12,942 nucleotides of DNA from positions 1 through 12,942 of the forward strand of contig JAUPVO010000011.1 of NCBI GenBank assembly GCA_030916975.1. The letters are read 5' to 3'. Below are positions 12,383 to 12,942 of this stretch, one piece after another; the first letter of the stretch is position 1; every line of letters begins with the position of its first letter. The notes beneath the pieces were generated by a model. The model was not told the DNA's origin. It saw only the letters and a list, made by a program, of their open reading frames with translations, and searched no databases. A program made the position numbers and the translations under genes. The DNA is from Patescibacteria group bacterium (GTDB lineage Bacteria; Patescibacteriota; Minisyncoccia; Phycocordibacterales; UBA5272).

Positions 12383-12778
12383 TTATTTATTTCTTTTAAT
12401 TAAAAAATACCCTGCGCCAGCTCCCAAAAGGTCATCCAGTAAATCTTTAAATGTATCTAGCCACCCTCCCCAGACAAAATCTCTAAAAATATAGTTGCAA
12501 TACTCATACACCTCCCAAACAACACCAATTATTAAAACCAAGAGTATTATATTCTTATAACTATTCTTAATAAAAACTTTATTATACTTTTGTTCCAAAT
12601 AATCAATAGAAATAATAAATAAAACTCCAAACAAAAATCCACCAAGCATATGCATAGGTATATCAATCCAAGGAATTAAATAGTATAAATTATTCTTTAC
12701 TAGAAAAAACTCTGAGAAAACTTGAGTTAGTAAGATAAGAAATAAAACTGCAAATATTTTAAATAATCCTTTATTCAT
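12383..12778 (-). CDS. Small integral membrane protein with DxxxH / WExxEY / DxxxDD pattern
   Basis: A 131-aa protein with about four membrane segments: ~6-24 (IFAVLFLILLTQVF), ~42-60 (MHMLGGFLFGVLFIISI), ~76-92 (NIILLVLIIGVVW) and a final one ~115-127. Polar residues sit at membrane borders: DIPMH (39-43), WEVYEY (88-93) and DTFKDLLDDLLGAGAGY (108-124). This spacing of Asp/His, WExxE and a late D-rich G/A helix recalls DUF2238/YjdF-type and VanZ-like small membrane proteins, but I cannot assign the family with confidence. The last segment with acidic residues beside G/A suggests a buried catalytic or ion site (inference). The ATG lies six bases after an extended -10, so the mRNA would be leaderless. 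Followed after 38 bases by the beta-CASP RNase gene. Confidence 0.75.
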   Translation of the reverse strand: MNKGLFKIFAVLFLILLTQVFSEFFLVKNNLYYLIPWIDIPMHMLGGFLFGVLFIISIDYLEQKYNKVFIKNSYKNIILLVLIIGVVWEVYEYCNYIFRDFVWGGWLDTFKDLLDDLLGAGAGYFLIKRNK

Positions 12779-12784
12779 GATTAA

Positions 12785-12793
12785 ATATTAACA
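12785..12793 (-). promoter_or_regulatory. Extended -10 giving a leaderless mRNA for the 12383-12778 gene
   Basis: Minus-strand TGTTAATAT, then six bases (TTTAATC minus one) to the ATG at 12778, so the predicted start is at the A of the ATG. The core is identical to the rpmI promoter's TGTTAATAT. A weak TTGGTT lies 16 bases further upstream (12807-12812). Confidence 0.55.
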
Positions 12794-12838
12794 TATTTTA
12801 AATACAAACCAAATAAAGCAAGCTAAATAAAGATCTTT

Positions 12839-12942
12839 TTACTCTCTATCAAAATCATACATATCTCTTATAAAGATAAAAGATGGTGGAATGTTTTTTC
12901 TAAATCTGTCTCTAATAATATCATGCATAGTTAATCTGTCTA
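12839..12942 (-). CDS. C-terminal end of an unidentified protein (cut by window edge)
   Basis: On the minus strand an open frame enters from the right edge and ends with TAA at 12839-12841. The last 34 residues are readable: DRLTMHDIIRDRFRKN, then IPPSFIFIRDMYDFDRE. The segment is charged and soluble-looking. It is too short to assign a family. It lies 60 bases upstream of the small membrane protein gene on the same strand, so could be in the same transcription direction. Existence as a gene is inferred only from the open frame to the edge and the gap that follows. Confidence 0.45.
   Translation of the reverse strand, partial: DRLTMHDIIRDRFRKNIPPSFIFIRDMYDFDRE

Noticed and set aside
1..12942. 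CRISPR arrays, insertion sequences, prophage genes, tRNA and rRNA genes
   Set aside because: No regularly spaced repeats, transposase or integrase motifs, T-arm-containing cloverleaf or rRNA signatures were found on reading both strands.

Overview
The window looks like one end of an AT-rich (about one third G+C by eye) metagenomic contig from a reduced-genome bacterium. A member of the Patescibacteria/CPR (Parcubacteria-like) is the best fit. This rests on short and unusual versions of core genes (a 422-aa prolyl-tRNA synthetase without the editing insertion, a four-domain S1 protein), rpmI-rplT without infC beside them, MgtC/DUF4010 and SLOG proteins, near-absence of Shine-Dalgarno sites, and stops that are only TAA or TAG. 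This placement is inference; there is no rRNA in the window. Bases 1-17 match the end of an Illumina TruSeq adapter, so the left edge is a sequencing artefact.

Layout. Bases 18-2508, minus strand: proS, ruvC and the N-terminal part of mreB. Bases 2509-2914: gene-free; it holds the proS promoter with an overlapping inverted repeat, a GC-richer segment that folds into a strong nested hairpin (candidate structured RNA, plus strand), and a terminator. Bases 2915-4126: an island of three unrecognised small genes (one minus, two plus). These, unlike their neighbours, have sigma70-like -35/-10 promoters and, for two of them, good Shine-Dalgarno sites. Bases 4127-5490: a long leader with a possible pseudoknot, then ribosomal protein S1. 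Bases 5519-5564: a perfect 46-nt palindrome serving as a two-way terminator. Bases 5589-8280: divergent elp3 (minus) and a Trm9-like methyltransferase (plus). Bases 8325-8990: rpmI, rplT and a very long-stem terminator. Bases 9029-12942: an MgtC/DUF4010 membrane protein (plus), then, on the minus strand, a SLOG/LOG-fold protein, a beta-CASP metallo-beta-lactamase RNase, a small membrane protein and a cut-off ORF at the right edge.

Most genes serve translation, tRNA, DNA repair or cell shape. The most interesting unit is the divergent pair elp3 and Trm9-like methyltransferase. Known chemistry of the two families links them: Elp3 starts the wobble-uridine cm5U34 modification and Trm9 methylates it to mcm5U34. 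That is the eukaryotic/archaeal-type route rather than the usual bacterial MnmE-MnmG one. The pair shares a 172-bp intergenic region that contains a 12-bp inverted repeat. The second theme is expression style: many genes have an extended -10 (TGnTATAAT-like) placed so close to the ATG that the mRNAs would be leaderless or nearly so.
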